64,000 nucleotides of DNA from Flavobacteriales bacterium (GTDB lineage: Bacteria; Bacteroidota; Bacteroidia; Flavobacteriales_F; PHOS-HE28): assembly GCA_016717225.1 (NCBI GenBank), contig JADKGB010000020.1:1-64000 (forward strand). Reading direction: 5' to 3'. This document shows positions 8,459-17,442 of the stretch, one piece after another. The number at the start of each line of letters is the position of its first letter. Position 1 is the first letter of the stretch. The notes beneath the pieces were generated by a model. The model had not been told where the DNA came from, did no database searches, and was given only the letters and a program-made list of their open reading frames with translations. The position numbers and the translations under genes were made by a program.

Positions 8459-9373
8459 ATGGCAGAGGACTACTACAAGGTTCTTGGTGTGGAGCGGAAC
8501 GCTACCGCTGATGCTATCAAAGGCGCTTATCGCAAGTTGGCGCGCAAATTCCACCCGGACCTGAACCCCAACGATAATAATGCGAAGAAGAAATTCCAGG
8601 AGATCAACGAGGCCAACGAAGTACTGAGCGACCCAGCAAGTCGGAAAAAATATGACGCGTACGGCGAGCAATGGAAGCACGCCGAGCAGTTCGAGCAAGC
8701 CAAGCGCGAGCAAAGCAGGGGAAGCCAGAGCGGACATTTCTCAGGTGACGGGCCATTCGGAGGCGCTGGATCGCGCGCGGGCGGCACCGAGGCAGAAGAC
8801 TATTCCGACCTGTTCGGCTCCATGTTCGGTGGCGGCGGTGGGCGCCAGGTGAAATTCCGTGGGCATGATCTACAAGCCACCTCGAAATTGGATCTGATCG
8901 ACGCCTATCGCACGCACAAGCAGATGCTTACGGTGAACGGAAAACAGATCCGGATCACAGTTCCAGCAGGTGTGGAAAATGGCCAAACGATCCGGATCGA
9001 AGGGCACGGTGGCCCCGGCATGAACGGTGGGCCCGCAGGTGATCTCTACATCACCTTCGTCATACAGGACCACCCACGGTTCAAACGTGTGGGCAAAGAC
9101 CTGCACGCCTCAGTAGACCTTGATCTACAAACGGCGGTGCTCGGTGGCGAGGTATTGGTAGACACGCTGGATGGCAAAGTGAAATTGAAAGTTGCACCGG
9201 AAACCCAGAACAATACAAAGGCAAAACTGAAAGGCAAGGGCTTCCCCGTGTACAAGAAAGAAGGTGAATTCGGTGATCTTTACCTTACGTACAACGTGAA
9301 ATTACCCACCGGTTTGAGCGAGCGGGAGCGTGAACTCTTCCGTGAACTGGCATCTCTTCGTTCAACATCTTGA
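8459..9373 (+). CDS. cbpA: DnaJ-class co-chaperone, CbpA type
   Basis: 304 residues. An N-terminal J domain (MAEDYYKVLGVERNATAD) carries the HPD tripeptide in RKFHPDLNPND that stimulates DnaK ATPase. A Gly-rich linker (~100-125) follows, then the two beta-barrel substrate-binding domains of the DnaJ C-terminus (about 130-300). The Cys-rich zinc domain of true DnaJ is absent, which makes this the CbpA/DjlA-like type. It is followed after three bases by its modulator gene, an arrangement typical of cbpA-cbpM pairs; both are likely in one transcript. Confidence 0.92.
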   Translation: MAEDYYKVLGVERNATADAIKGAYRKLARKFHPDLNPNDNNAKKKFQEINEANEVLSDPASRKKYDAYGEQWKHAEQFEQAKREQSRGSQSGHFSGDGPFGGAGSRAGGTEAEDYSDLFGSMFGGGGGRQVKFRGHDLQATSKLDLIDAYRTHKQMLTVNGKQIRITVPAGVENGQTIRIEGHGGPGMNGGPAGDLYITFVIQDHPRFKRVGKDLHASVDLDLQTAVLGGEVLVDTLDGKVKLKVAPETQNNTKAKLKGKGFPVYKKEGEFGDLYLTYNVKLPTGLSERERELFRELASLRSTS

Positions 9374-9376
9374 GCC

Positions 9377-9676
9377 ATGAGCACCCACGAACTGATCGCA
9401 CTCGAGGTATACTGCATTCACCAAGGCATTGATGTTACGTTCGTCCATTCACTGCATGAACGGGGTCTTGTCCTGATCACCACCGAACGTGAAGTGCACT
9501 TCATCGAATCGACGCAGCTTGCACGTATCGAGCAGCTGGCCCGAATGCACTACGACCTGGACATCAACCTGGAAGGGATCGAAGCGATAAGCCACCTGCT
9601 GGAGCGAATGCAGAGCGCACAAGACGATCTGCGGGTCTTACGGGAACGACTGAGTTTGTACGAAGGGAATTCTTGA
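9377..9676 (+). CDS. cbpM: Chaperone modulator CbpM
   Basis: 99 residues. The N-terminal half has the MerR-like helix pattern of CbpM (HELIALEVYCIHQGIDVTFV), the middle has QLARIEQLARMHYDLDINLEGI, and the C-terminus is a coiled coil (LLERMQSAQDDLRVLRERL). In E. coli CbpM binds the J domain of CbpA and inhibits its activity. Its placement three bases after cbpA supports the same role. Length matches the family (about 100). Confidence 0.88.
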   Translation: MSTHELIALEVYCIHQGIDVTFVHSLHERGLVLITTEREVHFIESTQLARIEQLARMHYDLDINLEGIEAISHLLERMQSAQDDLRVLRERLSLYEGNS

Positions 9677-9866
9677 AGACTGGCAGCTTCACGCCGCCAA
9701 ATGAGGAGTCCGAAGCCAACTCGTCGATAAGGCGACACTTAGCACGTTTGACCCAGTGAACCAAAGTGACCTGATGAGCACGGTTTTCTGTCAAAAAACG
9801 TCCACGCCAAGCGTCAATTCAACTCTTTTTCCGAGACAAGCGGTATTTAGCGATCTTTACCGCCAC

Positions 9867-10211
9867 ATGTCGATCACTCCCGCCGAGATCCAACAAGCTT
9901 TGCGCATCAGCAAAGCCATCCAGGAATACCTGGAAAGCACGAGTACGGTGAACGTTCCCAGTACCGAACTGTATGGCATTCTGGCTGACAAGCAACTGGT
10001 TGAGCGGGATCACGACAAAGGGAAGCACTTCCGCGCGTTCCTGACCAAATTGGTCAAAGCGAACATGCTTAACCTTATTCCACAATGCAGGGCGATGCCT
10101 CGCAGTGGTGGGAAGTTCGATTGGACGTTCAACCGGGCCGCTGATCGCATGCCCGCGCGCAAGCAAGTTGAGGTTGCGGCTGAGGCTTCTGTTGCCAAGG
10201 AAGCTTCATAG
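9867..10211 (+). CDS. Conserved-looking small protein, function unknown
   Basis: 114 residues from the ATG giving MSITPAEIQQALRIS. It is predicted helical with a hydrophilic, Ala-rich tail (VEVAAEASVAKEAS). The segment DHDKGKHFRAFLTKLVKANML looks like a winged-helix or DNA-associated helix pair, but I do not recognise a family. A longer in-frame start (9756) would add a low-complexity leader, so the internal ATG is preferred. Isolated; a weak hairpin follows at 10240-10257. Confidence 0.55.
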   Translation: MSITPAEIQQALRISKAIQEYLESTSTVNVPSTELYGILADKQLVERDHDKGKHFRAFLTKLVKANMLNLIPQCRAMPRSGGKFDWTFNRAADRMPARKQVEVAAEASVAKEAS

Positions 10212-10239
10212 TTCAATATTTTTTCAAAGCCAACGATCA

Positions 10240-10257
10240 GAAAGCGAATTGCTTTTT
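10240..10257 (+). terminator. Weak hairpin with T tract after small gene
   Basis: AAAGC-GAATT-GCTTTTT: a five-base-pair stem followed by T residues, 30 bases after the stop of the preceding gene. Short stem, so low confidence as an intrinsic terminator. Confidence 0.35.
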
Positions 10258-10355
10258 CGGTTACGTTGTACATTTCCACCAACGGAGCCAGTGCTCGAAT
10301 GATTGTACCGGTTGTTGGCCAACGTTCACTGTCCCACTCTCAGCTCCCAGCACCC

Positions 10356-10616
10356 ATGATCGCACACGCTGTAATATCAGAAATGGAGGCGCACGACGCT
10401 GTGATGAGCTGGCTCCAGAACTTCGAAATGAAGGACCGCAAGCTTGGTTCAGCGCGGAGTGGAAGGGCGCGGTCCGTGGAGGTATGGAGCGCGATCGGCC
10501 GCATGCAGGAGTTGGCCTACTTGGAGTTTCCACACATAGACCACCGTTCGATCGACTCGTACGTTCGCAAATACATCGATCCTCAGGATCTGGCTTCGGT
10601 AAGACCTGGCGGATAG
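10356..10616 (+). CDS. Small hypothetical protein
   Basis: 86 residues. After MIAHAVISEMEAHDAVMSWL the sequence is helical and amphipathic, with a regular motif LEFPHIDHRSIDSYVRKYID near the end. No family recognised and no signal peptide. An open antisense frame covers the same region but has an implausible, Arg/Ser/Pro-rich translation. Coding is plausible from the residue composition but not proven; the downstream NTF2-like gene begins 60 bases later on the same strand. Confidence 0.4.
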   Translation: MIAHAVISEMEAHDAVMSWLQNFEMKDRKLGSARSGRARSVEVWSAIGRMQELAYLEFPHIDHRSIDSYVRKYIDPQDLASVRPGG

Positions 10617-10675
10617 GCGGATCCTCGGTCCGTTCTGCGTTTCGCAACAACGCGACCAGCAGCACCTTTGTCCCT

Positions 10676-11038
10676 ATGCCAGCCCCTTCGAACACGGAGA
10701 TCGCCATACGTTGGTTCGCAGCTTTCAATGCGCATGATCTGGAAGCACTGCTCGCGCTGTATGCCGAGTTTGCGGAACACTACAGCCCGAAATTGAAATT
10801 GCGCCAGCCTGGAACGAAGGGCTTGATCCAGGGCAAAGCAGCACTTCGCGCTTGGTGGCAAGACGCCTTCGACCGCCTTCCCAGCCTGCGTTACGAAGTG
10901 GTAAAGCTTACAGCCGATGATGCCCAGGTTTTCATGGAATACATCCGCCATGTTGAAGGTGAAGATGAATTACGCGTGGGCGAAGTGCTGGAGATCACCG
11001 ACGGTGTGATCATCGCATCGCGCGTGTATCACGGGTAG
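10676..11038 (+). CDS. NTF2-like / SnoaL-fold protein
   Basis: 120 residues from the ATG that gives MPAPSNTEIAIRWFAAFNAHDLEALLALYA, the usual start of SnoaL-like proteins. Later blocks (GLIQGKAALRAWWQDAFDRLP and the strand EVLEITDGVIIASRVYHG) complete the cone-shaped alpha+beta fold. Members include isomerases, hydratases and non-enzymatic binding proteins; no specific activity can be assigned. Length is typical for single-domain members. Confidence 0.82.
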   Translation: MPAPSNTEIAIRWFAAFNAHDLEALLALYAEFAEHYSPKLKLRQPGTKGLIQGKAALRAWWQDAFDRLPSLRYEVVKLTADDAQVFMEYIRHVEGEDELRVGEVLEITDGVIIASRVYHG

Positions 11039-11103
11039 CACGCTTCTTCTTCTGTGAAACGGGTGGCCGAAGGCGCGAACGATCCATTCCAATCACTCGT
11101 GCA

Positions 11104-11649
11104 TCAGACCACCAGTCCCGTGGGCATTCCATCGATGCTGGTCCTGTTCTTTTCGGCACGATAAGCGACAAGGGCTTCGGAGCCTTTATGTTCAGCCCAA
11201 GCAGGCAATTGCGTGCGGTGTTCTTGGAACGAGAACAGCGGCACCCCATAACCGCACGAGGTTTGCACGCTCTCGATCTCGGCGATGATCAACTGGCGCT
11301 CTCCAGGCAAAGGGGTACCGAACATGGGTCTTAGCTCAGCCCATTCAGGATCATTTCTTTGAACGGATCGACCGCGCGCGTAAAGCCGAAGGATCAGTGG
11401 CGGCCCGTCGAACGCACAGAAGAGAAATGTGATCCGTCCGTTCTGGATCAGGTGAGCGCCGGTTTCGTTGCCGCTACCTGTCGCATCCAAATAACCGACA
11501 CGGCTTGGGCTGATGATCCGGAATGTGTCCAAGCCTTTGGGCGACAGGTTCACCCGGCCATCCGCTGGTGCTGTTGCCGTAAAGAACATCTTCTGCTTGC
11601 CGATGAAGTCGCTCAAGCGCTCATCGAGTTGAGGAAGGAACTTCGCCAT
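11104..11649 (-). CDS. Pyridoxamine 5'-phosphate oxidase-like flavin-binding protein
   Basis: 181 residues. The start (FLPQLDERLSDFIGKQKMFFTATAPADGRVNLSPKGLDTF) and the block VGYLDATGSGNETGAHLIQNGRITFLFCAFDGPP are hallmarks of the split-barrel PPOX/FMN-binding group. The ending region AYRAEKNRTSIDGMPTG is shared with general-stress-type members. These proteins bind FMN or F420, and many have no assigned substrate. Divergent, with its start close to the following acetyltransferase gene. Confidence 0.85.
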   Translation of the reverse strand: MAKFLPQLDERLSDFIGKQKMFFTATAPADGRVNLSPKGLDTFRIISPSRVGYLDATGSGNETGAHLIQNGRITFLFCAFDGPPLILRLYARGRSVQRNDPEWAELRPMFGTPLPGERQLIIAEIESVQTSCGYGVPLFSFQEHRTQLPAWAEHKGSEALVAYRAEKNRTSIDGMPTGLVV

Positions 11650-11701
11650 GTCGCGTGTGCAATTCGTACCGAAAGAACGTCATCAACCACCTTTGTCGTC
11701 T

Positions 11702-12253
11702 ATGCTCGCACTCCCTGCCTCCCCTTTTCCCATTCTCGCAACAGAACGTTTGGTACTGCGCGAACTTTTGGCGACAGACGCTCAAGCACTTTTCATCATG
11801 CGCAGTGATCCGCGTGTGATGCATCACATTGGCAGGCCCATCGCCACCAACTTGAGGGATGCCGAAGAGTTGATCGAACGGATCGCCCAGGATCGGAAAG
11901 ATGGTACAGGTATCACGTGGTCGATCACGCTGAAAGACAACGATATGCTCATCGGAACGATCGGCTACTACCGCTTGAAGCTGGAGCACTATCGGGGCGA
12001 GATCGGATACATGCTTTCGGCGGACCACTGGCGCAAAGGCCTGATGGGCGAAGCTCTGGAAGCGGCTGTGGAATGCGGTTTCGAGCATATCGGATTCCAC
12101 AGTATTGAAGCGATCACTGATCCGGAGAACATCGCTTCCAACGGCCTACTCGAAAAGCATGGCTTCACACGCGAAGGTCTTTTCAAGGAGAACTTCTACT
12201 GGAACGGCGAATTCAAGGATTCGGCTGTGTGGTGCAAACTTTCTGCCAGCTGA
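11702..12253 (+). CDS. GNAT family N-acetyltransferase, RimJ/RimL type
   Basis: 183 residues from the ATG before LALPASPFPILATERLVLREL; the in-frame extension upstream overlaps the divergent flavoprotein gene and has no homologous look. Conserved GNAT pieces: TERLVLREL at the start, LIGTIGYYRLKLEHYRGEIGY, the acetyl-CoA loop region around YMLSADHWRKGLMGEALEA, and the terminal NxxSNGLLEKHGFTREGLFKE. This subgroup acetylates ribosomal-protein N-termini or small amines; the substrate is not evident. Ends five bases before the convergent beta-helix gene. Confidence 0.88.
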   Translation: MLALPASPFPILATERLVLRELLATDAQALFIMRSDPRVMHHIGRPIATNLRDAEELIERIAQDRKDGTGITWSITLKDNDMLIGTIGYYRLKLEHYRGEIGYMLSADHWRKGLMGEALEAAVECGFEHIGFHSIEAITDPENIASNGLLEKHGFTREGLFKENFYWNGEFKDSAVWCKLSAS

Positions 12254-12257
12254 CGGA

Positions 12258-13766
12258 TCACGGTCTGGGCAGAACCAATACGCGCGTGATCAACAGGAGT
12301 CCCTCTTCATTCCGAACAGCACAGAGAATGGCACCTCGGATCGCTGGAGCTATGACGTTCGTCCCGGTTTCGAGCCGTTGATCCAGGATCACGCGGCCGC
12401 TCAGGTCATACATCGAGACATACGAACCTTTCGGTGCACCTGCCACATGAACTCCCGCAGGGGAAGCCCAAAGTTGGATGGTAGCAGCATCCCGATCCAG
12501 TATCGCAGTACTGAAGTCCGCTTCGTAGCAACCGATGTCAATGCTCCCGCCAAGGGGGCGTACCGTACCGTCCAAGTCATCCGAGACCACCTGTGAAACC
12601 GTGTTGGATCCAGCATTCACCGGCTGACTGGACGCATTCAACGCATGAAAATCCCCCGAATTGGGTTGGGCGAACAAAGCGCTCAACGGAGCCGCAACTT
12701 GCGAGTGCTCATCATAGCCCAACGTTTGCCAAGAAGTGAGATCCAATAGGGTCGCGTCACCATCCGGCGAAAGGCTGTTCACCACCAGATTGTAGTCGCT
12801 CACGAAACCCGCGAGGGCGTCTTCCGCGATCACGATACTGCCGCGGAACGGATGCTGGTTGATGAGGATGTTGTTGATGACCTGGTTTCCACTGCATCCA
12901 TCGGTGATATTCACGCACCACCGCGCATCGTTGGCGTTGATTATGGTGTTATTGAATACCCTGTTGCCCGTACTCGGAGCACCACCATCGATCCGGTACA
13001 GACTGATCCCGCTCGCATGGTTGTCGTACAGCAGATTGTTGTAGAAAAGCGAGTTGACCACACCGTCACAATTGATGCCGCTGCCCCCGGCTTCGCCATT
13101 GCCGTGAATGATGTTGCCGTAGACCTGTGCATTGCTGATAACCCCATCGCCGCCCAAGCTTTCATCACCGTTCATGTGGATGCCGTTGGCGTTGTTATCG
13201 AAGACATGATTGAACCGGATGATCGGATCATCGGCACTATTGCCGAAATAGATCCCGTGCTCGTCTTGGCTCGCACTGCACGAATTGTACTCGATGATCA
13301 CGTGCTCCGCGAAGCCCGTGAGGATGCCCCATTTGTAATTGTTCGCGCAGGAATTGTAACGAATGGTCACATGGTCGGTAAGGGCTGAGCGTATTCCGGT
13401 GCGCGGCATGTTGTTCACCGTGAAGCCTTCGATCACCACCCAGTTCACGTTCTCCACGTTGATGCCATCGAGGTTGTTGAATGTGCATGGTGAAGTGATG
13501 TTCACGACACCATCAGAAGCTAAAAAGACGATGGGATCGATCGCGGTGCCGCTGTGGTCCATAGCCGCGAAGCCTTGGTAGCCACCCGCATGCACGAGCA
13601 CACTATCACCAGCAATGGCCATGTTGGCGGCGTGCTGCGGAGTGGCCCAGGCCATAGCGAGGCTCGATCCATTGTTCCCGTTGTTGCCATTGACCGCAAC
13701 GTGGTAAGTGGCGCCTTGCACAGCAGCTCCGAGCAAGCACGCGAAGAAAAAGGTCAGGATGCGCAT
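12258..13766 (-). CDS. Secreted right-handed parallel beta-helix protein
   Basis: 502 residues from the ATG giving MRILTFFFACLLGAAVQGA, a clear signal peptide. The body (about 25-420) is a pectate-lyase-like beta-helix: many NGI-x-x-x and NxxxNNxxGI turns such as YNSCANNYKWGI, NNANGIHMNGDES and LLYDNHASGISLYR. Such proteins bind or cleave polysaccharides; no catalytic residues can be placed. The last ~75 residues (LWASPAGVHVAG to VLVLPRP) resemble a weak T9SS-like tail but lack the usual GxYxxxV end. Upstream sequence has a longer frame that overlaps the divergent protease start. Confidence 0.82.
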   Translation of the reverse strand: MRILTFFFACLLGAAVQGATYHVAVNGNNGNNGSSLAMAWATPQHAANMAIAGDSVLVHAGGYQGFAAMDHSGTAIDPIVFLASDGVVNITSPCTFNNLDGINVENVNWVVIEGFTVNNMPRTGIRSALTDHVTIRYNSCANNYKWGILTGFAEHVIIEYNSCSASQDEHGIYFGNSADDPIIRFNHVFDNNANGIHMNGDESLGGDGVISNAQVYGNIIHGNGEAGGSGINCDGVVNSLFYNNLLYDNHASGISLYRIDGGAPSTGNRVFNNTIINANDARWCVNITDGCSGNQVINNILINQHPFRGSIVIAEDALAGFVSDYNLVVNSLSPDGDATLLDLTSWQTLGYDEHSQVAAPLSALFAQPNSGDFHALNASSQPVNAGSNTVSQVVSDDLDGTVRPLGGSIDIGCYEADFSTAILDRDAATIQLWASPAGVHVAGAPKGSYVSMYDLSGRVILDQRLETGTNVIAPAIRGAILCAVRNEEGLLLITRVLVLPRP

Positions 13767-13851
13767 GCCGAAGGATACGGATCCGGAAGACTGGAGTTCC
13801 ACATCGTCTACGAAGGAATACCTTGGGACGACCAAGTGACGCCTCACTCTC

Positions 13852-15174
13852 ATGAAATGTAACGCCCCACGTTTCTATCGCCCTCTGCTGGTTATTGCTC
13901 CGGTCATAGTTTCCATTGAAGCGTGGTCGCAAACACCGGATTTCTTCCACGGTCTGGTGTTGCCCGATATGGCGACTATTCAAGCTTTACCATTCGAGCC
14001 TGACCTGATAGCGGGCGGTGATAGTGCCTTGCCAAAGAGCGTAGACATGTCCATGTGGTTCCCACCTGCTGGTGATCAAGGCAAACAGGGCTCCTGCGTG
14101 GGTTGGGCTCTGGCATACGGACTTGTAGGGTACCACAACAATGTTCGTACGGGCGCGCGCATGGGTCCTGGCTCCCCAATGGACCCGAACAAGGTGTTCA
14201 GCCCAGCCTTCCTTTTCAACCTGGCCATGCGCCGAGAGGCGGATCAGAATTGCGCGGCAGGGATCAGTAACTTGGAGAACGCGATCGCCATTGTGTGCGA
14301 TACCGGCAGTGTGAAATGGAAGGATTATCCGTACGACCCTTCGGTCTGTTTGGGGCCTGTACCGGGAACGCTTTTACGCACCGCCTTGACTACACGAATG
14401 TCCTGCCCTGTGCAGCTGGGAACACAGAACCGTGCGCTATGGCGGTACAACTTGGCGCAACACCAACCCATTGTCTGTGGCGTATCCGTTGATAGCGTGT
14501 TCACACATCTCAAAAGCTCCAGCGGCGACAGTATGGTCGTTTGGAACCAGAAAATTCCGACTGATAGTGTGGAGTGGGCTACATTCCCTTGGTCGCGCTA
14601 CGAGGGTCACTTTTTGGTGTGCGCGGGTTACGACGATGCGGATAGCACCTACCTGGTCCTCAGCTCATGGAGCGAAAAATGGGGCAATAAAGGCTACGCT
14701 CGAATTCCCTATTCGGTAATGGATATGCTCTGCTTCGGTGCGATGGTGGTGCAGAACGAGGCCGCTGCTCCATCTACGCCTGTTCCCTTCCTGCTGCTGC
14801 CGTGGAGACAGCATGGTGATAGCACGACCATTGAGAAAATGCGACAAGGACAGCATCATCAGGTCGGAGACCTTACCACTGAACTTGTCTACGCGGAAAA
14901 AGACCGAAGCGCTGTGCAGTTGGCGTTGGTCGATAGCACGGAGAAGGTGGTGCACACTGTGCGCCCAAGAAGAGGCCAACCGCTGAAGGTTTATGTGCAT
15001 GGGCACTTGTACACGTTGCTCTATACCGGCCCGCACCCAAAAGACAAACCCGCACGTCCGAGAATAAGTCTACAGGTCTTCACGGACCGAAATGCGACCG
15101 ATCCGCATACCGAACAGATCTTCAACAAAGTGGATGTAATGGAAGATGGTGTAGTGGGAAACAAGGCGCGGTGA
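13852..15174 (+). CDS. Papain-family (C1) cysteine peptidase, secreted, with altered third catalytic residue
   Basis: 440 residues with an N-terminal signal region (LLVIAPVIVSIEAWSQ). The C1 domain spans about 60-305: oxyanion Gln and nucleophile in DQGKQGSCVGWALAY (Cys82), His253 in YEGHFLVCAGY, and then SSWSEKWGNKGY where papain has NSWGxxWGxxGY. The Asn that orients the catalytic His is therefore Ser271 here. The last ~130 residues have no recognised domain. A Cys-His dyad could still work, or the protein may have reduced activity. Convergent with the cyclase gene. Confidence 0.82.
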   Translation: MKCNAPRFYRPLLVIAPVIVSIEAWSQTPDFFHGLVLPDMATIQALPFEPDLIAGGDSALPKSVDMSMWFPPAGDQGKQGSCVGWALAYGLVGYHNNVRTGARMGPGSPMDPNKVFSPAFLFNLAMRREADQNCAAGISNLENAIAIVCDTGSVKWKDYPYDPSVCLGPVPGTLLRTALTTRMSCPVQLGTQNRALWRYNLAQHQPIVCGVSVDSVFTHLKSSSGDSMVVWNQKIPTDSVEWATFPWSRYEGHFLVCAGYDDADSTYLVLSSWSEKWGNKGYARIPYSVMDMLCFGAMVVQNEAAAPSTPVPFLLLPWRQHGDSTTIEKMRQGQHHQVGDLTTELVYAEKDRSAVQLALVDSTEKVVHTVRPRRGQPLKVYVHGHLYTLLYTGPHPKDKPARPRISLQVFTDRNATDPHTEQIFNKVDVMEDGVVGNKAR

Positions 15175-15181
15175 TCACGGA

Positions 15182-16999
15182 TCAGACCCGATCCACGAAC
15201 CACATCTCCATATCGCCTTTGCCCTTGGCGGCCACTTTGCCCCGTGGGGTAAAATTGAAACGCGCATCTTCCTTCACCAGATCGTAGGTGAATTGGCTGA
15301 TGTTCACACGGCCCACTTCGCCGCTGCTTTCCATGCGGCTGGCGGTGTTCACGGTATCGCCCCAAATGTCGTAGGCGAATTTCTTCACACCCACGATGCC
15401 CGCGATCACCCCGCCGGTGTGCAGGCCCACGCGCATGGTAAAATACGGGCGACCTTCCGCCTTTCGCTCGGCACCATAGCCGTGCATGAACGCTTGCATG
15501 TCCAACGCGGCCATCACCACATCGGCGGGTGAACCCTTGGTGGTATCGGGTAAACCACCAGCAGCCATGTACGCATCGCCGATGGTCTTGATCTTCTCCA
15601 CATGGTACTTGCCCATGATAAAGTCGAACGCCTTGAAGCAGTGGTTCAACTCCTTGATCAGTTCATCGGCCGTTAGCTTCTCGCTCAACTCGGTGAAGCC
15701 CTTGAAATCGCTGAAGAGGATCGTGGCCGTGCCGAATTCCTTCGCATCGGCATAGCCTTTCTCCTTCAACTCCGCCGCGACTTCCTCCGGCAGAATGTTC
15801 AGCAGCAAGCCTTCACTCACATCCTTCTCCTTCTGGATCGCAGCACGCGAGCGACGCGTATACCGCAATCGGTTCCAAAGACCACCAGCCAAGAAGAGCC
15901 CACCAATACCCGCGAACAGGTAAATGTTGCGCGTGCGTTTGAGCTGCACTTGCTTAAGCCGGGAAGCGAGCTGATCCAACTTCAGTTCTTGGATCATGCG
16001 CACCTTTTTCTCGCTTTCGTACTTCTCTTGCATCTCCGTTACCGCCTTCACCTTTTCGGTGTTCATAAGACTGTCGTTCAGGACACGATGGTTCTGCAGG
16101 TGTTCCAAAGCCGAGCGTTCATCCCCCAAACCGTCATAGGCTTTGCTCAATTCCAATTCGATCGAAACACGTTGAGCCAGATCACCTATTTCATTTGCGA
16201 TAACATTGGCGGAGTCGAAAAGGGCGATAGCCCGATCCACATCCATACGACCAAACGCATTGTTTGCCAGATTAAAATAACCGATCATTTGTCGGTCGCG
16301 GTGGCCCTGAACAATTGCCCTGTTCAGCGATATCCGGAAATAGGTGTCAGCACTGTCCAACTCTCCGAACATCCCCATAAGCGTTCCAAGGTTGGCCAGC
16401 GCGTCATATTCATCTTGCACATTTCCTTCCTCGCGGGATAGTCTGAGAATGGTCTTGAAGCCGACCAACGCGCCTGATCTATCGCCCTGACTAGCCCTGG
16501 AGATGGAGCTGTTCGTAAGCAGCGCATTCCGAAGGTTTTTCCGTTTCCACAACGGATTCCACAACCGCAATGCTTGGGCAGTGACCGAATCAACAAGCTG
16601 AGGATCGCCCAAGCTCAAATAGATATTTGTCAGGTTCGCGTAGGCTGAAAACAGAACCGCACTATCGCATCCAGACCGGAACAGACGCAGAGCTCTCTGC
16701 ACAGAAGACAGCGCCGAATCCAGTTTACCCAGGCCATCAAAGCACATGCTTCTTGTCGAATGCAACCGTGCGATCCGACACGAATCCCGCAATGGAACGT
16801 AAATCGACAAAAGCGAATCGGCCAGCACCAAGGTGCTGGCCGATTCTTTCACTTCCATCGTATCGAGAACGGCATAGACACTATCCGCCCAAGCGCGCTT
16901 TCCTCTTTCCGTAACGCGGGATTGTGCCAAAGTCACACACGGCAGCAGTACAAAAGCCAAGAACGAAAACACCAACCGCACGTGCCGGAATGTTATCAA
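15182..16999 (-). CDS. Class III adenylate/guanylate cyclase with TPR sensor region
   Basis: 605 residues. No ATG precedes the signal peptide (ITFRHVRLVFSFLAFVLLPCVTLAQ); I use the TTG at 16999, which overlaps the stop of the upstream gene as TTGA. A TTG at 17029 or a GTG at 16981 are alternatives. Residues ~30-345 form tetratricopeptide-like helical repeats, then a coiled coil, one membrane helix (IYLFAGIGGLFLAGGLW) and a catalytic domain (~410-605) with the metal-binding FSDFKGFTEL and KTIGDAYMAAGGLP motifs. It should make cAMP or cGMP at the inner membrane, with the TPR part outside the cytoplasm. Upstream gene probably co-transcribed. Confidence 0.88.
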   Translation of the reverse strand: MITFRHVRLVFSFLAFVLLPCVTLAQSRVTERGKRAWADSVYAVLDTMEVKESASTLVLADSLLSIYVPLRDSCRIARLHSTRSMCFDGLGKLDSALSSVQRALRLFRSGCDSAVLFSAYANLTNIYLSLGDPQLVDSVTAQALRLWNPLWKRKNLRNALLTNSSISRASQGDRSGALVGFKTILRLSREEGNVQDEYDALANLGTLMGMFGELDSADTYFRISLNRAIVQGHRDRQMIGYFNLANNAFGRMDVDRAIALFDSANVIANEIGDLAQRVSIELELSKAYDGLGDERSALEHLQNHRVLNDSLMNTEKVKAVTEMQEKYESEKKVRMIQELKLDQLASRLKQVQLKRTRNIYLFAGIGGLFLAGGLWNRLRYTRRSRAAIQKEKDVSEGLLLNILPEEVAAELKEKGYADAKEFGTATILFSDFKGFTELSEKLTADELIKELNHCFKAFDFIMGKYHVEKIKTIGDAYMAAGGLPDTTKGSPADVVMAALDMQAFMHGYGAERKAEGRPYFTMRVGLHTGGVIAGIVGVKKFAYDIWGDTVNTASRMESSGEVGRVNISQFTYDLVKEDARFNFTPRGKVAAKGKGDMEMWFVDRV

Positions 17000-17391
17000 A
17001 CACCAGCGCCACCCTTGCCTTTGGTCCAAGTATAGACCGCTCCACCAGTGCCGGTCACATTGGCTTTCAAGGTCCAGTTAGCACCATCCTTGTAACCACC
17101 CAGTGTGCAAATGAAGTAAGCGGTTTGGCTATTGCTTTTACTACCGCTGGAGGTGGTAATGACCGCTGGCACGAAACTGCCCACTTGAGCGACCCCCAGA
17201 GCGGCAGTCATGGAATCCATTTTTCCGGTAACCTGCAGCACGACCAGAATGTTGCCAACCGCATCGGTGCCTTGCTCGACCACATTCACGGCAAAGCCGT
17301 TGGTATCGGTACCCGTCTTCGTAATACCGGTTGCTGCCGTAAGGCGGGGATCGACTTGGGTAGGGGTAGAAACTGCTGTGACGTTAGCCAT
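16996..17391 (-). CDS. Hypothetical protein upstream of cyclase
   Basis: 131 residues, MANVTAVSTPTQVDPRLTA at the start. Rich in Thr, Gly, Ala and Val, with alternating pattern typical of beta strands (NILVVLQVTGKMD, AYFICTLGGYKDGANWTLK). There is no signal peptide and no family I recognise. A good Bacteroidota-type promoter lies in front of it (17413-17442), and its stop overlaps the likely TTG start of the cyclase, which argues for expression as one transcript and possibly translational coupling. Confidence 0.6.
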   Translation of the reverse strand: MANVTAVSTPTQVDPRLTAATGITKTGTDTNGFAVNVVEQGTDAVGNILVVLQVTGKMDSMTAALGVAQVGSFVPAVITTSSGSKSNSQTAYFICTLGGYKDGANWTLKANVTGTGGAVYTWTKGKGGAGV

Positions 17392-17412
17392 TTTGGTTGT
17401 GTTTTAGGGATG

Positions 17413-17442
17413 TGAATGTAGGAGTTTCATGCTACAGACCAA
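17413..17442 (-). promoter_or_regulatory. Bacteroidota-type promoter (TTG-N19-TACATTCA)
   Basis: On the minus strand TTG (17442-17440) is followed after exactly 19 bases by TACATTCA (17420-17413), close to the Bacteroidota -7 consensus TAnnTTTG. The start codon of the 131-residue gene lies 21 bases beyond, leaving a short leader. Confidence 0.6.

Noticed and set aside
10261..10728. Minus-strand frame of 155 codons
   Set aside because: Arg/Ser/Pro-rich translation with no domain, antisense to two more plausible plus-strand genes.
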